From contig JAMWBK010000001.1 of assembly GCA_029953675.1 (NCBI GenBank), forward strand, positions 2,083,001 to 2,147,000: a DNA stretch of 64,000 bases. Direction: 5' to 3'. This document shows, one piece after another, positions 35,821-50,021 of the stretch; within the stretch, counting starts at the first letter, position 1; every line of letters starts with the position of its first letter. The stretch comes from Rhodosorus marinus. Lineage: Eukaryota; Rhodophyta; Stylonematophyceae; Stylonematales; Stylonemataceae. Position numbers and translations under genes: made by a program. The notes beneath the pieces were generated by a model. The model searched no databases, was not told the DNA's origin, and saw nothing but the letters and a program-made list of their open reading frames with translations.

Positions 35821-37438
35821 CACGCGCCCTACCTAGATCCTCCTCAAACAATTTCCCCCCGCTCCAACCCCATTTCAGTTCCAAGCCAGGACCCCAAATA
35901 CGGTCTCGTTCTCCACTTCTCCAACCCTCTCACAACCCCCACTCACCTCCAAGAAAGACTACTGCCTCTCCCGCTCCTTATATACCCAAACCAAGCAGGC
36001 GGCACAAATCAACAACAAACTCAGAAAGAAGAAGTCCGTTTTCTTGAAAAGTACTAAACCAATGTTACCTGGTATTTTTCTTCCAAAACTCTACCATCTC
36101 GGGCCCCCAATAAAAGTCAGTTTTCCAGATACATCCGTCTAGAAAGGAAACGCCAAACAAGCAGGAGTTTACCATCATGACATAACCTTCTCCCTCCTCT
36201 TTCTTCAAAAATTCTATGTTAAAGTCCTACGTCTGTAAGTAGTAGGTGAAAAAATCCCGTTACGAAGATTTTCCAAGTTTCATTTTTTAATTGAAATTAG
36301 AATAATACGGCCACGGAGTGCTCTGGCGTTTCACGTCAACAGGTTATCCCAAAACTCTAAGCCCCTAATTCCTCTACCCCCCTATTCTGGAAGAAGCAAT
36401 CCTGCGAGTTCCTTACTATTTTAAATAATTTCAATCTGTTGTAATCACTAGTGATTTTGTACTACCCGTAAAACTTTATTATGCTTATGGTTGGGAAAAG
36501 CGGAATATGATCCTACCCCTTGCGAATTTTGGCTTGATTCGACGAAATCTTTTTCCTGCTTTTTTTTAGTTTGGATATGAGAAACTTCCGAATCTCAGAA
36601 AGGGCTGGAAATAGTGGGCAAGCGGACCCAAAGTTGTATTTCCGAAATTTGTAGTCGTTGCGAGTATAATATGCGACATTAATTATTTATTGTCGCGAAT
36701 TTAACTATTTATATGAACGGATGTTGTGGTTGGTTCAACTACCGCCAGAGTTCTGGCTGGGCAGAGCTGGTCTTTGGAAGAGAATGCTATAGATAAGCGA
36801 TTTTCTAGTGTTAGGCTCCAGCGTCTGATCGCTCGTTAACCCATTTTTGGCGTTGAGTTTGACTGCGGCAACGGAACAAGAGTGTGGTGCGCCGAGCGAA
36901 AGGGATTACGTGGCGGAAGGAGCCTCCCACACATACCCAAAGACGACGCAATCGACGCGGGAGGGAACGCTTCACACGTGAAACTGACGGTTCTGTGAGA
37001 AACCACCTCTCCCTAGGGACGCAGAGCTGGGACTGATCTGATCAGAGCTGGTAAACTCCTGCACTGCTTTTTAATCATGCCGAGACGTTCCTTCTCTTTG
37101 GAAATAGTTGAATTCTACTGCACTTAACCTTTCGACTGCAGTACTGAAATGAACGCTTGCTTCCAGGATCATGCGGCACGAACGCTATTGCTCCGCTTCA
37201 CATACTGAATTCGCAAGTACCACCCATTCTTCAATGACTATTGTCATCAACCTAGCAGGACAACTACGTCTATGAGTTCCGCAGCGGACGTGGAAGCCTA
37301 ATTAGACCCTCAAACCAAAAATTCTGGCACGGCCTTCCATTATCGTCTCCGAGGTGGAATTAGGACACGGGAGTCCGACTTTACATGGGGGTGGTGTCCC
37401 TCTCTCGTCCGCTTGCACTTGACACCAAAGCACGACAA
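35821..37438. other. Intergenic
   Basis: Bases 35821-36060 are C-rich on the plus strand (sense-strand G-rich leader of the RING gene). Bases 36060-36720 are AT-rich. Bases 37155-37250 are one copy of a dispersed repeat, its partner being at 40352-40444. No gene seen. Confidence 0.5.
37155..37250. repeat. Dispersed repeat, copy A
   Basis: Shares with 40352-40444 an ordered set of blocks: TTGCTTCC(A/G)GGATCATG, ACGCTAT(T/C)GCTC, GAATTCG(C/T)AAG and TTCTTCAATGA, ending at CATCAA. The copies are clearly homologous but differ by substitutions and small indels. The origin is unknown. Confidence 0.65.
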
Positions 37439-38971
<1,533 letters not shown>

Positions 38972-39206
38972 CTCGAAAAAATACCTCACTCCCCCTTCCC
39001 CCCCTCCCCCTCAAAAACAATAAAGATGTTCCTCACTCCCTATCTTCCCGCTTCTACCAGAACTCCTAAACGGCCCTCCCAAATCTCCCCCCACCCCTGT
39101 CTCCTCTGCAGTTTTCCCCAGTCACCTTCCCCATGACCGTGAGACACTACCTGAGCCTCAATTCCAACCTTCCACAATGAAAAAACAGTATTGGGCACTA
39201 GTCATA

Positions 39207-39710
39207 AACTCGTCCGATAATTTGTGTAACAGATATACACCTACCTAATAAATATAGCAATTTATAGTGTATCAATTGAAATTCGTACAAAAAACCTGTC
39301 CGATTGCGAGTCCGATACAATATCCAATATTCAATCAATGTCAACCACAAATCAATCATCTTCGATCATTCTATTGAATTATGACTATGTTTCGCAGGAA
39401 CAAAAAGTGTGATGGCCAAATATTGAATGATGCAAATTTTTGATTTGGACAAGCCATCCTACACAATGTAATGGTTTTTCAGAATTTTGGATGCTCCGCA
39501 AGAAGGAGATTGAAGTTCAATCAAGATTTGCTGGGTCAATTGGTCGTTATCGGACAGTTATCGGACGAATCCTTTTGTTTTAATTTCTAGTTCAGGTCTG
39601 ATTAACAATTATCGGACGCTAGCCAGACGGGAAAAGCTACTAATTATTACGCAAGTCAAGTCATACTAACTTATATCAGACTATTCGATCAATATCAGAC
39701 GCAATCGGAC
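39207..39710. mobile_element. AT-rich region with inverted GTCCGAT/ATCGGAC motifs
   Basis: Three GTCCGAT motifs occur in the left part (near 39208, 39298 and 39311) and four ATCGGAC motifs in the right part (near 39549, 39558, 39609 and 39704). The left ones pair with the right ones as inverted repeats. The interior is AT-rich and non-coding. This looks like one or more nested foldback or MITE-type elements, but boundaries and target duplications are not clear. Confidence 0.45.
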
Positions 39711-40351
39711 GTTTTTGTTTTGTCGGGCGGATATGTGACAAACCTAAAAACAACGACGTCGACCATCGTCGTGAAAATAATATCTCAAATAAAAAAAGAA
39801 GGGGCAGTTGCTCCCTAGTCCGTTTTGGTGCGTTTCGTTCTATAGCTGAGCACACTTTGGTTTGGCTTCGCTGAAACAGCATGGCGGCTTCATGGATAGA
39901 CAACGGCTTGATAACTCTCGGAACCACTGAGAGAGGCTAAAAAATTTGGTCAAGGGCCAGAATAGGCTACGTTCCCTATATTGTCTACGTTTTCCAACTC
40001 CGGTCACTAGCTCTTCAACGAAGAAGAAGTGAGGGGCAAACGGACGGATCGATGACGGACTCTACGATGGAGGTTGAGCTTTTGACACGGGGTTAGAAGC
40101 CGTACATTGCCTAGCCCGCCCATCCGGAGCTTCCCAATTATCCAGTTAACTAAGGTGGGTGCGAGGGGAACAGGAAACCAGCATGACACGACCGCAGAGC
40201 GCGGGTTTCCCAGAGAGAAAGCGGCAGTTGGGGAGACCACCAGCTTCCGGAGGAAGCAGTCAGCCAACCCGTTAGCACTCACATAAATTCATACATGGTA
40301 GCGGTATCGATAACATACGCAGGGGCCCTGTGGGGCACTACTCCAACTAGA

Positions 40352-40444
40352 GGTTGCTTCCGGGATCATGTACCACATACGCTATCGCTCCCCTGCACAT
40401 GACGAATTCGTAAGCACCAATTCTTCAATGATTCTTGCCATCAA
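40352..40444. repeat. Dispersed repeat, copy B
   Basis: Diverged partner of 37155-37250 in the same orientation, 3.2 kb away. Confidence 0.65.
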
Positions 40445-41902
40445 GCTCCAGAAAAAGTACAAACAGGAGTTCCGTACTGGACCTACACGTAGCCGGTTCT
40501 GATTCCGATGGTAAATGCTCGATTCGGGCCTGGAATTCGCAGGTGGTCTCCTGCCGTGCCAAATCTACAGAAAAACGGAAAGCATGTCAAATCAAGTTCA
40601 GTCAATACTAGCTGAAATCAATCAATATTTCGAGGATAATTCTCTTTTTTGCTCGTTTCTTGAGGACATGCTGGTAGCCGTGGTGAAGGTTTGGAGCTAC
40701 TAGCAGGAGACAAATACCACTTTTCTCTGGCTGAAGAATCGAAACGTTATTTTGGAAAGTGCTTTGTCTGGGGTGAAACCTCAGCTTGCGTGAGCCCACG
40801 GTACCTATGACACGGCCTGTATCATGCCTTGCAGTTCAGATCATTGCCCAGTTAGCCATGTGGATGAACCCACCATTTTCCAGCGATACTAACTGAGAGC
40901 TCAGGGTAGGTTGACTCTGATTACATGCATCTGCGGAAGACCGTTCCATGCAGCAGAGAAGCAAGTGGCCTTTCCCTGTTTTAGAGGTTGCTGGCTGACG
41001 CTGTTGGAGTCGGTTTCCACGTTTTACCGAGTCTGCCGCTTTCTATTGTTTCAAAACAGATCGATTGGACAGGTGGACAAGTTATAGCACAGAAATTAAG
41101 TGCCCGAACTACCCCAAACAGCGAGGCCTGCTAAGCCAGAGTGCGACTACTTGGGTACAGCTACTTGTCTCTGGTCTTGCTCATTTCTTGATTTGAGCAG
41201 TCTTTCACGGCTCTTTTTGTTTCCTTCGGCCCGTTCGTGACTCCTTTTGGTCCCTCCAAGGACCTTTATATCACGTTTCTGGTCTAGGAGCTCTCTTGAG
41301 CGCTGGACCCTAGCTTCTTCCACAAGGGGAATATAGCTCTCCGAATTTCATCTTTCGCAACAGATAGATCAGTTCATCAGATGTTAGGGTCCCCGAATGA
41401 GGTACACTAGGAAGGGCGTAAAGAATGCATCTCCAGAACTAGGAACCAAGACCACAACAGCAAACCACTAGTTTGCGGCTGTGTTGTTGCGCTGATGTGA
41501 TGTTCGGAGTTGGAAATGTTCGCTGTTTGCCACCAGCTGATGGCAAATTTTCGTTGTTGATTCTTCTCATCTACAGTTTGATGTGGGTTGAAGGTGCTGT
41601 TCCGGGCTCTGAACGAAGCAACCCGTTCGACGCGGGCATTCTGACTGTCTGAAAAATGGTTAGGTGGTCCTTGCTAGAATGGTTTGGAGGAAAAGAAAGT
41701 AGACTTTTCCAAATGGTTCTACCGCTTTGCGTTTTCTTTTCTTCTGGTTTCATCCTTTATTATGATATAAAGAAACCGTCAAGTTTCTTGCGTGGGTTCG
41801 TAAGGCTGTGTTTTTGCTGAAAGGAGCACGGTTTCCATCCCTCGGGTAACAACACAAAGCATTCTAAAACGGACATCCAGCCAGAAAAACAAACTCTGAC
41901 AT

Positions 41903-41926
41903 ACACACACACACACACACACACAC
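41903..41926. repeat. AC dinucleotide microsatellite
   Basis: Twelve uninterrupted AC units on the plus strand in intergenic DNA. Confidence 0.95.
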
Positions 41927-42144
41927 GAAAGCCTTGCCTTCGCTTAATCTTTCCAACTTCTACAGCTCTGCGATGACTTTTCGGACGTCCGGCCAAAGCT
42001 TGGGGAAGCAACTCACCACAAAAATCGAAGGCTCAAAGGCGCCTCAAGAAGAGCGCATTCTGACTGTGAGCTTTCAGGCATGGAAAAGGACTACGTCAGC
42101 TTCATAGAATAAACGTATCCCGAACTAAAGCAATGGTTGCCAGG

Positions 42145-42809
42145 TCACGACTTGTGGAAGTGGCTGTCCGGTGCAATTGAGCTCGTGAGCCCATGCTTTT
42201 GCAATCCTCTGCAGTAGTCTTCAGCAAGCTCCTAATGGAAACGAGAACAAACCAAACGGGGTGAGATTCACTTCTAAGACATCACAGATTGCGATAACGA
42301 ATTCGAGTGCTCTTCATCCACACCTTCCATGTTACTGTGACAGTTGATACTCCAGAACTGTGCGCCTGCATGGTAATCCGAAAGGCCTTCTTCCTCGAGA
42401 TCGTCTTTACAACTTCGGTAATCGTATGTGTTACATAGTCAAATGTATGGACGTTGTCATTGTGAAGAAGCACTCGCCACTCCTTTTCCTTCTCCGTCTC
42501 ATCCTCCCTGCCGAGTTTTCTCTTCTTTTTTACTTCTGGATCTCTAACCTTCGTAGCCACTCCTCCTCTGCCCTCGTCCTTTTGGAATTCGGGACCTCGA
42601 GGACCTTTAATACTCGGCGATTTCCTGGTCGCAAACGAGCGCGTAAAACGTTTAGCTCAGTAGAACAAACCACTCCGGGCGTCTAATCCCTTCAAAATTT
42701 ACCTCCCAATATCTTGCATCGTAAAGTGCATCATCGCCGCGGTAACATTTGAGACAGAGGCTTTTCGTTGCTCACATGTAGCGCTGCGCGTTCTCGGACC
42801 GGCGCTCAT
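42145..42809 (-). CDS. ClpS adaptor protein, probably plastid
   Basis: ClpS delivers N-degron substrates to the Clp protease. Three exons (42809-42703, 42624-42324, 42231-42145) give 164 residues. The core has the ClpS pattern: WRVLLHNDNVHTFDYV, then ISRKKAFRITMQAHSSG, then after the second intron ELAEDYCRGLQKHGLTSSI. HNDN keeps the Asp/Asn pair that contacts the substrate amino group. The segment of about 75 residues before the core is basic and Ser/Thr-rich and fits a transit peptide plus linker. The 5' end is uncertain: other ATGs lie upstream (near 42890), and a pyrimidine-rich TGCTTTGCAG could be another acceptor. Eukaryotic ClpS is normally in the plastid, so the location is inferred from that and the leader. 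Confidence 0.85.
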
Positions 42810-45332
42810 CGACGCGCATCCGACGCTGTTCGCAAATGCGTAATCCTGCAAAGCACGACAACATTTAGAAAACATCCCAATTTGCCCAGTAGCACAAAAA
42901 AACAAGATAATAGCTACAAGAATCCACGGCTACTCCACAGACTTTCCTCACATAACTCGAAATCGAAAATCTTGAATCAGCGGTCATCTTCAAGTAGATT
43001 CCGAACAAAAACCCGTCCCAATCACCAAGCCCAATTTAAACAATAAGAAACAGAAAAACACCCGATATCGACGAGCACCGCTTTATCGATATTCCAGATC
43101 GCAATACATACCATGGCTTCCCAACCAGTTCCAAAACAAAAAATAAGAGAAGAGCGCTTCCGATCAAAACAAGCTCGCTCGCCCTACTTCAGGTCCGCCT
43201 CCACACGCGCCTCGACGAGACAGAAACAGAAGCAAAAAGCCCCTGCCCCCGCCCAACCAAAAAAAAACAAAACCAAAAAATACTCCACCAAAACACTCTC
43301 TCCTCTCAATAAATTCGCGTCCTCTTCAATCTCCTATCTTTTCTATTCCTCCCTCAAAAACCCATCCCCAATCCCCGTCCCCCTCCCCCTGCCCTCCCCC
43401 ACCCACCTCCACAATACCTCACCTTTTACCAAACCAGAGATTATCTTAGCAACGTCTTCCTCCAATGGAATTGTTCATCCCCATCTAACAAAGCACCAAA
43501 ACCCCAACCCACCATCCCCCCGACAATCTCCTTCGTCGACGATTTCCCTTTACTGCGCTCTCCAACCCCCCCTTCAGCCATTCCCCTCAATCGAGAATGG
43601 TGAATCACAATCTCTAAACCCCCCCAAAATAGTTGTTGAAAAAAACCACAACTCCTTTTTCGGTTAAAAAAATTGGTTGGCCATGAGCACGAGAAGGTAA
43701 TCTTCCAATACACCCCCTACATTTCATCCCGGTCGGTGCAATTTCAACCACCAAGAAAAATGTACTCAAAAGTTTCTAAAAAGAGCTCAGTGTCATATAA
43801 ACACAAATGGGTTCATGAAAAAAAAAGGTTAATCGTCACCTGTATAAGAGCTTGATATATGGTATTTTGATGTTTTTAGAATATAATTGAAGGTGAACAC
43901 TATAATGTAGTTTTATTGTTTATTGTTTCTGTAAGTGATACTATATGGTTTTCCCGGGACCCTCCAAATTTGAAAACAAATTAAGTCGACGGCGCGGGGG
44001 AGGGGGGGGGGGTTGATGCTGGAGTAATTGATTTGCTGTACTAATAAAATGGATGAAGAATAAAAAATGCTGTTTATTTATTTCATTAATATGATTATTA
44101 TAGTGTATTTTACGGTGAAAATGTGTGAGAAACGTCAATGGTTTGACGTGAGTATGGTTTCAATCCGTTGCAGGATTCTTAGGAGGGGTTATCAAAAGGC
44201 ACTAGGATGGCAAAATGTCTTAAAATGAATACAATATTATCCCTCCCGGTCCCAATGGTCGCTAAATAGCAAGGGCTTGGTAAATACATTCCATATGTCA
44301 CTGGATGACCCGAAAAAGGCGGATAGTACAGAGATCCGGAAAAAAAAACCTCAAGAAACCTCAGAAGGAAGAAAAAAAAACAAAAACTTGCTCGATTCCC
44401 TTTGTGTCAGATACCTTCTCTGTACTAAAAATGAAATAATTTCAGACCTCATTTAGATCTGATTGTTTCTTAATTAGTGCACCCTTGAAAACTCCATTTT
44501 ATTTTAATACAAAAGTGAGCATGTCCTTAAATATAGAACTATTCGGTAAGATTTAGTATGATTAACTGTTTTAGGTGGACCTCTTGTCCCTCGCGTTTGG
44601 ATCCTCTTCAAAATTTCCAAAAAAGGTTGTTTTCTGTAATCGACGTTTTTCAGAGCTGTACTTGATGCACAAGGAGATTGCAGCAGATATTCCCGCCAAA
44701 TTTTGGAAAATTAGGCAATCATTTCATCATTAAATGATTGACTTCAATCTTTTTCTAAGGGATCGACGTCGGGTTTTGAGGGGGACGGGGGGGGTTACGT
44801 CATCCAGATTCTATAACCAGAGGAGGCCTTTTACAAACTTCCAAGGGGGCTGTGGCACATCTGTATGTTCTGCTTGTCCTCGATGTGTTCGGATTCTTGG
44901 AAAAGCTCTGAAGCGGCTTGGCTTCGTGACCTGTTTTCGCGATTGTGATGACCCGCGTTCGTGGCTTTTTCTTTTTCGCTCTTCCGTGAGTTTGGCGTAG
45001 ATCGCGTTGTAGCAAGTCGCCTTTAGTATTGGAGGCGAGCTCCCTCTGCTTAGCACCAGTCCACTCGTCATAATATTCGTCATAGCGTTGTTAGTCGGGT
45101 GGAGTGGTGGTGGTGTTTGAATCAGGGATTCCTTTTCAACCAGTCAGCTATGTCTGTCTTGCAGACTTGCTGGAGCTTGTTTGCACCAAAGCTTGCCCTC
45201 TCACTCTCATTTTCGGTATGTAGATTTGCTTCCAATGTCATCAAAGTTCTATGGAACGAAGCGATAACTCAAGGCCCACATCGTCCGAAAGTGAGCACCT
45301 CGTGTCCTGAGGATTTCGGATGCAAAATATTT
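42810..45332. other. Intergenic
   Basis: Bases 43110-43660 are strongly C-rich on the plus strand. A 184-codon open frame there is low-complexity and I regard it as the G-rich sense-side leader of ClpS. Bases 43670-44780 are AT-rich, with G runs near 44001 and 44785. A 90-codon minus-strand frame, 44811-45083, has a true ATG and a basic composition but no recognisable family. No gene is called. Confidence 0.45.
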
Positions 45333-47121
45333 TTACATGTTCTCCACGCTCCACTGGTAGGACATCTGCTCTTTCTCTATCCTGCTGCCTTCTGCATTAA
45401 TGAGCTTGTTCTCAAACCCATTGCTTCGATCTCTGCCATCCCAGCGAGGTCCAGGGGCAATATTGAACCGATTCGGAGGGGCTGCGAACTTGCTTCGAGA
45501 GCTGCCTGACGAAGCGGTCTTGACCAAGTTCGCCATAGGATCTCCCCATCTCAGTCTCTCCGATTCTGGAACTGTGGCAACACCCCACGTCGGTAGACTG
45601 CCACTACCACTACGCTGGTTCCCTCCGGCAGCAGCCGCTAGTGAGGAATTCTTCGAGGACAGTTCTGACGCAGGAACTATTATGGGGTCAGATTCTTGCA
45701 CCCCTTCCAGCCCTCCTTCGCCCAGAATCCTCTCTTCGCCATCGATAAGGACCCGCCGCCCTATGAATGTATTGATTTCGGGTTTTCAGGATGCAACAAA
45801 TAGTCACGAGCCAACCACAAGATGAGGTTCAGATCATATCCCTGCGCGTTTGATGCAGATCTTACCTTCGTCTCTACTTGGCGCACTCTTCCCTAGCGAA
45901 CCATCTGCCTTGTCAATCTTTTTACCTGGAGTGAGCAATTTACAATAGTCAGTGACGGTATAGGACAGGAGCGTTTGGGATCGATTAGTGAAAAGGCTGA
46001 ATACCAGTGTGATCTCTATATACAGTTTTGGCTCCCCTGCCGATATCATCCGCTAGAGCGGTGGCGAGCATTCTCTCACGTTCCTCCTTTAGAGCTCGCG
46101 ATTGCTTCGTGAGATCTTCACCCTTGACCAATCCTGCGGATAGTCCGGAGGACATCATTTTCGCTTCCGCTCGCTTGCTGGTATCCTTTGGCCCTCGCGG
46201 AGGTGACGCACCATCTTCTGGCCGTCTTCGTCTCGGCGCAGAGGCAGCTTCTTCCCGGCGTCTCCTCCTCGGTGGTGATGCGTCTTCTTCCCGAGGTCTC
46301 CTTCGTCGGGGCGGCGCGTCTTCGTCGGGCCGTCTTCGTCTCGGCGGAGAGGCATCTTCTTCCAGGCGTTTCCTCCTCGGTGGTGACGTGTCTTCTTCCC
46401 GAGGTCTCCTTCGAGGGGGTGACGCGTCCTCGTCTGGACCTCCTCGGGTCGGCGGAGAGACGTCTTCTTGACCATCTTTTTCGCGTCGTCTCCTCCTCGG
46501 TGGTGATGCATCTTCTCCCTGAGGTCCCCTCAGAGGAGGTGACGCGTCTTCGACTGGGCCTCCTCGTCTCGGCGGAGAGATGTTTTCGTCGCCATCTTCT
46601 TCCCGGCGTCTCCTCCTGCGTGGAGATGCGTCTTCCATACGAGGTCCGCTTCGAGGAGGTGATCCGTCTTCGTCTCGCCCCCCTCGTCGCGGCGGAGATG
46701 CATCGTCTTCACGAGGTCTCCTCCTCGGTGGTGAGGCAACTTCTTCTCGAGGTCTCCTCCGCGGAGACGCATCTTCTTCTCGGCGCCTCCTCTGTGCTAA
46801 AACATCCTCCTCAGAAGGTAATCTCTTCGGATGAGAATCGCCTGGGTCCGATTTCACTCGCAATTCATCATTCTGAACCCAAGAACCAGCAAAGGACCTC
46901 TTACTTGCCGCACGCTCTCTTCTCGTCTCCTCAGGAACCTCCACGACCACTGCTGGTAGATCCTCTCCATTGTGATCACCATCTTTCCAGATCCCAACAC
47001 GCACCACATCCTCATCGTCGAGAACCTGTAGGTTACCCTCTCTCTTCTTCTTCCTCTTCTTCTTCTTCTCCCTCCCTTTTGCTGACGCATCGCCATAGTT
47101 CTTCTTCAAATACTCATCCAT
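45333..47121 (-). CDS. BUD13: BUD13 homologue, RES complex splicing factor
   Basis: BUD13 is a subunit of the RES (retention and splicing) complex, which binds the activated spliceosome with Snu17 and Pml1. Three exons (47121-46005, 45925-45866, 45760-45333) give 534 residues. The N terminus MDEYLKKNYG and a Lys/Arg run are typical. The middle, about residues 112-310, is 16 tandem units of mostly 12 residues of the type EEDASPPRRRPR, an RS/RD-like repeat. The conserved C-terminal part begins with MSSGLSAGLVKGEDL and AKTVYRDHTGK and ends with WGDPMANLV, PNRFNIAPGPRWDG, DRSNGFE and WSVENM. The gene is head-to-head with CDC27, 386 bases apart. Confidence 0.92.
46200..46790. repeat. Coding tandem repeat in BUD13, about 16 units of 36 bp
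   Basis: The units encode variants of a 12-residue block with a central SPPRR. Most are 36 bases; at least two are longer. Long frames appear on the opposite strand here only because of this repeat. Confidence 0.85.
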
Positions 47122-47507
47122 CTCTCAAGATCCAAACACGTCATCACCACATTCTTCCCTCGAAAAACCGACCAAGTCCTTGGAACCCCCGAAACGCCTC
47201 CCGCTGTCGATGAAGCGCTGTTGGCAAAACACTCGTCCCTTTAGCTGACGAAGAAGAAACAAAGACGCGTTTCCCCAACGAAAAAAGAAATTCCTGCAAA
47301 AGGCACCCCTCAAAAAAAGCCTTCATAATCGAGTAAAAAACCCAGCTTTTGAGCTGGACAGCAAGAAATGACCGTATGAAATGGGAGTGAAATCGAAGAA
47401 ATAGAAATCGTCTATTTTGAAAGTGGGAAGGAGTTTCTAGGAATTGGGGCGGGAGGAGACAGCTTGGATCTTCTGGTAAAGGACGCGCGTGGGTTTCGTT
47501 TCTTCTC
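47122..47507. promoter_or_regulatory. Shared divergent promoter interval, BUD13/CDC27
   Basis: The 386 bases between two divergent start codons must hold both promoters and both 5' untranslated regions. No TATA-like box stands out. A short G-rich run at 47443-47458 is on the CDC27 sense strand. Confidence 0.45.
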
Positions 47508-50021
47508 ATGATGGAAACTGGAACTGAGGTTGCTCTGAGAAGCGCCGTAAGCTCTTCGTTGCAGTCTTATCTGCCTGAGAATGCCGTACGTGGTTCCGTC
47601 AGCAAACGATCGGGGCTTTTGGGTTTTTCTCTTATGCGATCCTTGTCTGTGTCTTGTGGTACGTTGATAGGTGTTCATGGCAGAGAGGCTCTGCGCCGTT
47701 CGATGTAGTTCAGCGAACAGGCGGCTCCTTGCTGAGAGCTATCTGAGATGTGGGAAGCCAGTACAGGCCAAGTCGACGCTGGAGGATGCGAATGATCCGG
47801 AGAGTAGGTATCTGTACTCTGTCGCATGTGTTGATCTGAACCTCTTACGTGAGGCGGAAGTGGCTCTTCGGCCCCAGAACCTCAAAGACTATGGTTCTTG
47901 CAACGACGTTAGAGGTAAAGAAATGAAGAATTGGCATAAGGAAATAGTCGCCTTGCTTTAATTCCTCTCAAAAAAACCGCTTCATCCCTTATTTGCGCGT
48001 TGATCACGTAGTGGAGGACTTCCCTGGAGGATCGTCGGGCGTGTACCTCCTTGGCAAAGTTCTTCACCGTTCTGGACGGAAAGAAGCCGCCGTTGCCATG
48101 TACAAAAGAGCTCTGAAAGCGAATCCATTCCTATGGGTAAGGCGCATGATCCAAAAAAGCGATTTAGGTGCGTTTGACGGGTGCAGTCAAGGAGTTCTCA
48201 TTTGGACTCTGTCGATGTTTCGCTTCTTTTCAGGTAGCGTACGAAGGTCTGCTCTTCTTCGGAGAAACCTCCGAAGACCTTCTTCCAGAGAACCTAAGCG
48301 ATGAGGACGCGCTAGCGAAACTAGAGCGACAGCGACCACGTTCTGTGATTCCATCCTCAGAAGTGTTCAACAATACTAAACCGCAACCCACGTCATCAAT
48401 GCCCACGGATAGAGCGGATAAGCCGCCTCTGGATGAAGGCTTCATGACACCAACTGGACCATTGCGGAGCTTGTCGCTACCCAGAAGGGTGCCAAGGACG
48501 TCGTTCCCAGGTGAAACTGGTGGCGTTTCGCTCGGCTCAAATCCATCCGCAAAGCTCTCCATGGATTCCCAGAGCATGGAGTTGGACAGCCCCATTCAAC
48601 TTGCCGAGGGTGCCTCGGATTCGTGCATGGGTCTCCTTCGTCATATAGGAAGAGGAAGTGCAGCTTTTGCGGATTTGAAGTAAGGCCCAGATTTATTTTT
48701 TTTCCAGTTGCGCCCTCACGTACTCGAAAGCCTAAGAGGGCTTTGCGACTCTCTCTCTCTCTCTCTCTCTCTTGGTTTGTACGCAGATGTGGAGATGCCG
48801 TCGCTATTCTTTCCAGTCTTCCTCCAGAGCACAAGAACACAGGACTGATCCTCTCCTTGATCGGAAGAGCCTACATGGAGATTGGGGATTACCACAACGC
48901 GGATGAAACCTTCAAGCACGCGAGAAGCGTGGATCCCACTCGTATGGACGGCTTGGTGGAGTACTACTCGACGGTGCTGTGGCACCAGAAGAAGGAGTTT
49001 GAGCTTGCTAACCTGGCGAGGAAGGCCGTCGAGACGGATCGCTTCAGTGCTGCAACGTGGTGCGCGGCTGGAAACTGCTTTTCTCTGCAGAGGGATCCCA
49101 ACAACGCCCTGAAGTTCTTCAAGAGAGCGGTCCAGGTAGACCCTTGGGCTGCGTACTCGCACACGCTAATCGGCCATGAGTACATAGTCAAGGAAGACCT
49201 GGACTCTGCAAAAGCGTCCTACAGAGACGCACTGGCGATCGATTCTAGGCACTACAACGTACGTTGACGTCTTCAGTTTCCGCTGGTCACATATTTGTAT
49301 GCGGAGGAAGACCACGGCAATTTGATGGGCTGTTTTTGGTGTTCTTTGGATTGTCCGCAGGCATGGTACGGAGTCGGGCACGTTTTCCAGAAGCAGGAGA
49401 ACTACGATATGGCTGAGCAATACTACCGAGAAGCCATAAGATTGCACCCCAATCGAGCGACGCTATGGTATCACCTAGGCTGTGTTCTCTTCGCGTCCGG
49501 AAAACATCGAGAAGCTGAAAAAGCCCTTGACAGGTCGATTGAACTCAGCCCAAGCAACCCAGTGGCCAAGTTCGAAAGAGCTAAGGTGACCTACTCTCGT
49601 GGAAGAGCGGCTCGGTAACATTCTCCACAGCGAATACGATTCTAATCGCTTGTCTTTTCCTTCGTCCAGATGTACGCTTCAAGTGGTGAATACGGGACAG
49701 CCGTCGAAGAACTCCAGACTCTATGTGAAACGCTTCCAAGGGTAAGTTCTGACCATGTCCAGACAATCTCCATCATTACGGGACAAGCTTCTGGTGCACT
49801 GCACTCGTATTGACGCCTGTTTCTCCTCCACGTTTGTCACAAAATGGATACTTTAGGAAGCGGCTGTTCACTACGAGCTAGGGAGAATATACAAGAAGAT
49901 GGGCGAGACGGGTAAGGCCCTGCAAAATTTTGCGAAGTCCGTCGACCTGGACCCCAAGGCCCGCGCTTACAAGAAGGCTCTCGAGTCTTTGGATACGATT
50001 AGCGACGACGGTGACGAATGA
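47508..50021 (+). CDS. CDC27: CDC27/APC3, anaphase-promoting complex TPR subunit
   Basis: A TPR scaffold of the anaphase-promoting complex that binds coactivators carrying an IR tail. Eight exons (47508-47585, 47671-47914, 48012-48136, 48234-48679, 48787-49258, 49361-49585, 49670-49741, 49857-50021) give 608 residues. N-terminal TPRs read MAERLCAV, SRYLYSVACVDLN and GVYLLGKVLHRSGR. A disordered Ser/Pro linker fills exon 4. The C-terminal TPR superhelix is highly typical: YNAWYGVGHVFQKQENYDMA, YYREAIRLHPN, WYHLGC and GRIYKKMGETGKAL. The protein is shorter than human CDC27, mainly in the linker. Intron 4 has a run of CT repeats before its acceptor. The gene is convergent with the membrane-protein gene at 50199, 177 bases apart. 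Confidence 0.93.
48749..48775. repeat. CT dinucleotide tract in CDC27 intron 4
   Basis: A pure CT run lies 11-12 bases before the acceptor ACGCAG. It serves as an extreme polypyrimidine tract. Confidence 0.9.

Larger units (their letters stand above)
38972..42144. other. Intergenic with repeats
   Basis: Bases 38990-39135 are C-rich (leader of MetAP2). Bases 39207-39710 form the GTCCGAT/ATCGGAC repeat region. Bases 40352-40444 are the second copy of the dispersed repeat. A dinucleotide repeat lies at 41903-41926. A 91-codon minus-strand frame at 40007-40282 is not recognised. No gene is called. Confidence 0.5.

Noticed and set aside
43113-43667. 184-codon plus-strand frame rich in Pro, Ser and Lys
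   Set aside because: C-rich low-complexity DNA with no domain; better explained as the G-rich leader of ClpS on the other strand.
45099-45509. 136-codon plus-strand frame
   Set aside because: Largely antisense to the last BUD13 exon, with no recognisable motif.
46188-47213. 341-codon plus-strand frame
   Set aside because: Antisense shadow of the BUD13 repeats, kept open only by the 36-bp period.
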